A DNA stretch of 31,657 nt from Aestuariivita sp964402685. Lineage in GTDB: Bacteria > Pseudomonadota > Alphaproteobacteria > Rhodobacterales > Rhodobacteraceae. The DNA lies in the NCBI GenBank assembly GCA_964402685.1, contig CAYODE010000025.1, positions 1 to 31,657 on the forward strand, read 5' to 3'. The position numbers and the translations under genes are program-made. Positions 30,935-31,657 of the stretch are shown here, in pieces. The notes beneath the pieces are model-generated. The model saw only the letters and a program-made list of their open reading frames with translations, was not told where the DNA came from and did no database searches. Every line of letters starts with the position of its first letter. Positions within the stretch are counted from its first letter, which is position 1.

Positions 30935-31657
30935 ATGGCCAAAGTCATTGGTATCGACCTTGGAACAACAAACAGCTGCGTCGCCATTATGGATGGCTCC
31001 CAGCCCAAGGTCATCGAAAACTCTGAAGGGGCGCGCACCACGCCCTCGATCGTCGCCTTCACAGATGATGAGCGTCTGGTCGGACAGCCTGCGAAACGCC
31101 AGGCGGTGACAAATGCTGACAACACGATCTTTGGCGTCAAGCGCCTGATCGGTCGCCGGTTCGACGATGCGGACCTGGCAAAAGACCTCAAGAACCTGCC
31201 GTTCTCTGTAATCGATGGTGGCAATGGTGACGCTTGGGTCGAAGCAAAAAGTGACACCTATTCGCCCAGCCAAATCAGCGCATTCATCTTGGGAAAGATG
31301 AAAGAAACTGCCGAGAGCTATTTGGGTGAGGAAGTCACTCAAGCAGTAATCACGGTGCCCGCGTACTTTAACGACGCGCAACGTCAAGCCACCAAAGATG
31401 CTGGCAAAATCGCGGGCCTCGAAGTGCTTCGGATCATCAATGAACCGACAGCTGCTGCTCTGGCGTATGGGTTGGACAAGGAAAACACGCACACCATCGC
31501 CGTCTATGACCTTGGGGGCGGTACATTCGACGTCACGATCCTGGAAATCGACGACGGTCTGTTTGAAGTGAAATCCACCAACGGCGACACGTTCCTTGGT
31601 GGCGAAGACTTCGACATGCGGATCGTCAACTACCTTGCCGACGAGTTCAAGAAAGAG
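30935..31657 (+). CDS. dnaK: Chaperone DnaK (5' part, cut by the window end)
   Basis: The first 241 codons of Hsp70. ATPase motifs seen by translation: IGIDLGTTNSCVAIMDG (phosphate loop 1), NSEGARTTPSIVAF, VITVPAYFNDAQRQATKDAG, NEPTAAALAYGLD and YDLGGGTFDVTILEIDDG (phosphate loop 2). The rest of the ATPase domain and the substrate-binding domain lie beyond the window. AAGGG stands upstream of the ATG. A housekeeping-type promoter is at 30795-30823. dnaJ normally follows, out of view. Confidence 0.97.
   Translation, partial: MAKVIGIDLGTTNSCVAIMDGSQPKVIENSEGARTTPSIVAFTDDERLVGQPAKRQAVTNADNTIFGVKRLIGRRFDDADLAKDLKNLPFSVIDGGNGDAWVEAKSDTYSPSQISAFILGKMKETAESYLGEEVTQAVITVPAYFNDAQRQATKDAGKIAGLEVLRIINEPTAAALAYGLDKENTHTIAVYDLGGGTFDVTILEIDDGLFEVKSTNGDTFLGGEDFDMRIVNYLADEFKKE

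Noticed and set aside
1..31657. tRNA or rRNA genes, insertion sequences, CRISPR arrays, prophage
   Set aside because: I looked for cloverleaf-like sequence, transposase motifs, and regularly spaced repeats by eye and saw none; a covariance-model scan would be needed for certainty.

Overview
The window looks like chromosomal DNA of a flagellated alphaproteobacterium of the Rhodobacterales (Roseobacter-like). This rests on a CtrA-type flagellar locus with an FtcR-like regulator, the gene order kpsF/kdsD-lptC-lptA-lptB-hpf-ptsN, and several genes I recall as typical of roseobacter surface-glycan loci. I ran no database search, so family calls come from motifs and domain order read by eye.

Layout. 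(1) Positions 1-4.6 kb hold an FtcR-like winged-helix regulator with a degenerate receiver domain. It converges on the leftward operon flgE-flgK-flgL (hook and hook-filament junction). (2) Positions 4.6-8.1 kb hold a compact signalling island: two paralogous proteins with an intact receiver and a degenerate GGDEF-like domain, an HPt protein and a stand-alone CheY-like receiver. Perfect TTAA-N7-TTAA boxes (the CtrA consensus) lie in front of flgE and in the divergent control region of the second paralogue and the CheY-like gene. (3) Positions 8.1-12.3 kb are gene-poor: unknown small ORFs, a TPR-sulfotransferase, a DUF2892-type membrane protein, a 500-bp non-coding stretch with two more perfect TTAA-N7-TTAA boxes, an NTF2-like protein and a 27-residue membrane peptide with its own terminator. 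(4) Positions 12.3-18.9 kb are housekeeping: a long-form acyl-CoA dehydrogenase, a single-domain RNase D-like exonuclease, then kdsD-lptC-lptA-lptB and hpf-ptsN. The rpoN gene often found between lptB and hpf is absent. (5) Positions 18.9-29.2 kb form a leftward surface-polysaccharide locus: cysQ, a kdsB-like gene, a GT2, galU, galE, a GT4, a GT2/GT92-like transferase, a GT14-like transferase with an extra domain, and a two-domain sulfotransferase. A divergent KpsM-like ABC-2 permease follows. (6) The right end carries an alkB-family gene and the first 241 codons of dnaK.

How the parts fit. KdsD and the KdsB-like enzyme would supply CMP-Kdo, LptABC exports LPS, and GalU/GalE supply UDP-sugars to the glycosyltransferases. 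Sulfotransferases would decorate the glycan using PAPS, and CysQ would remove the PAP by-product. This suggests a sulfated surface glycan, which is inference. Regions 2 and 3 are linked by CtrA-like operators, so the degenerate-GGDEF signalling island and the DUF2892 gene may belong to the same CtrA-controlled programme as the hook operon. The signalling island is the best candidate here for an undescribed system.
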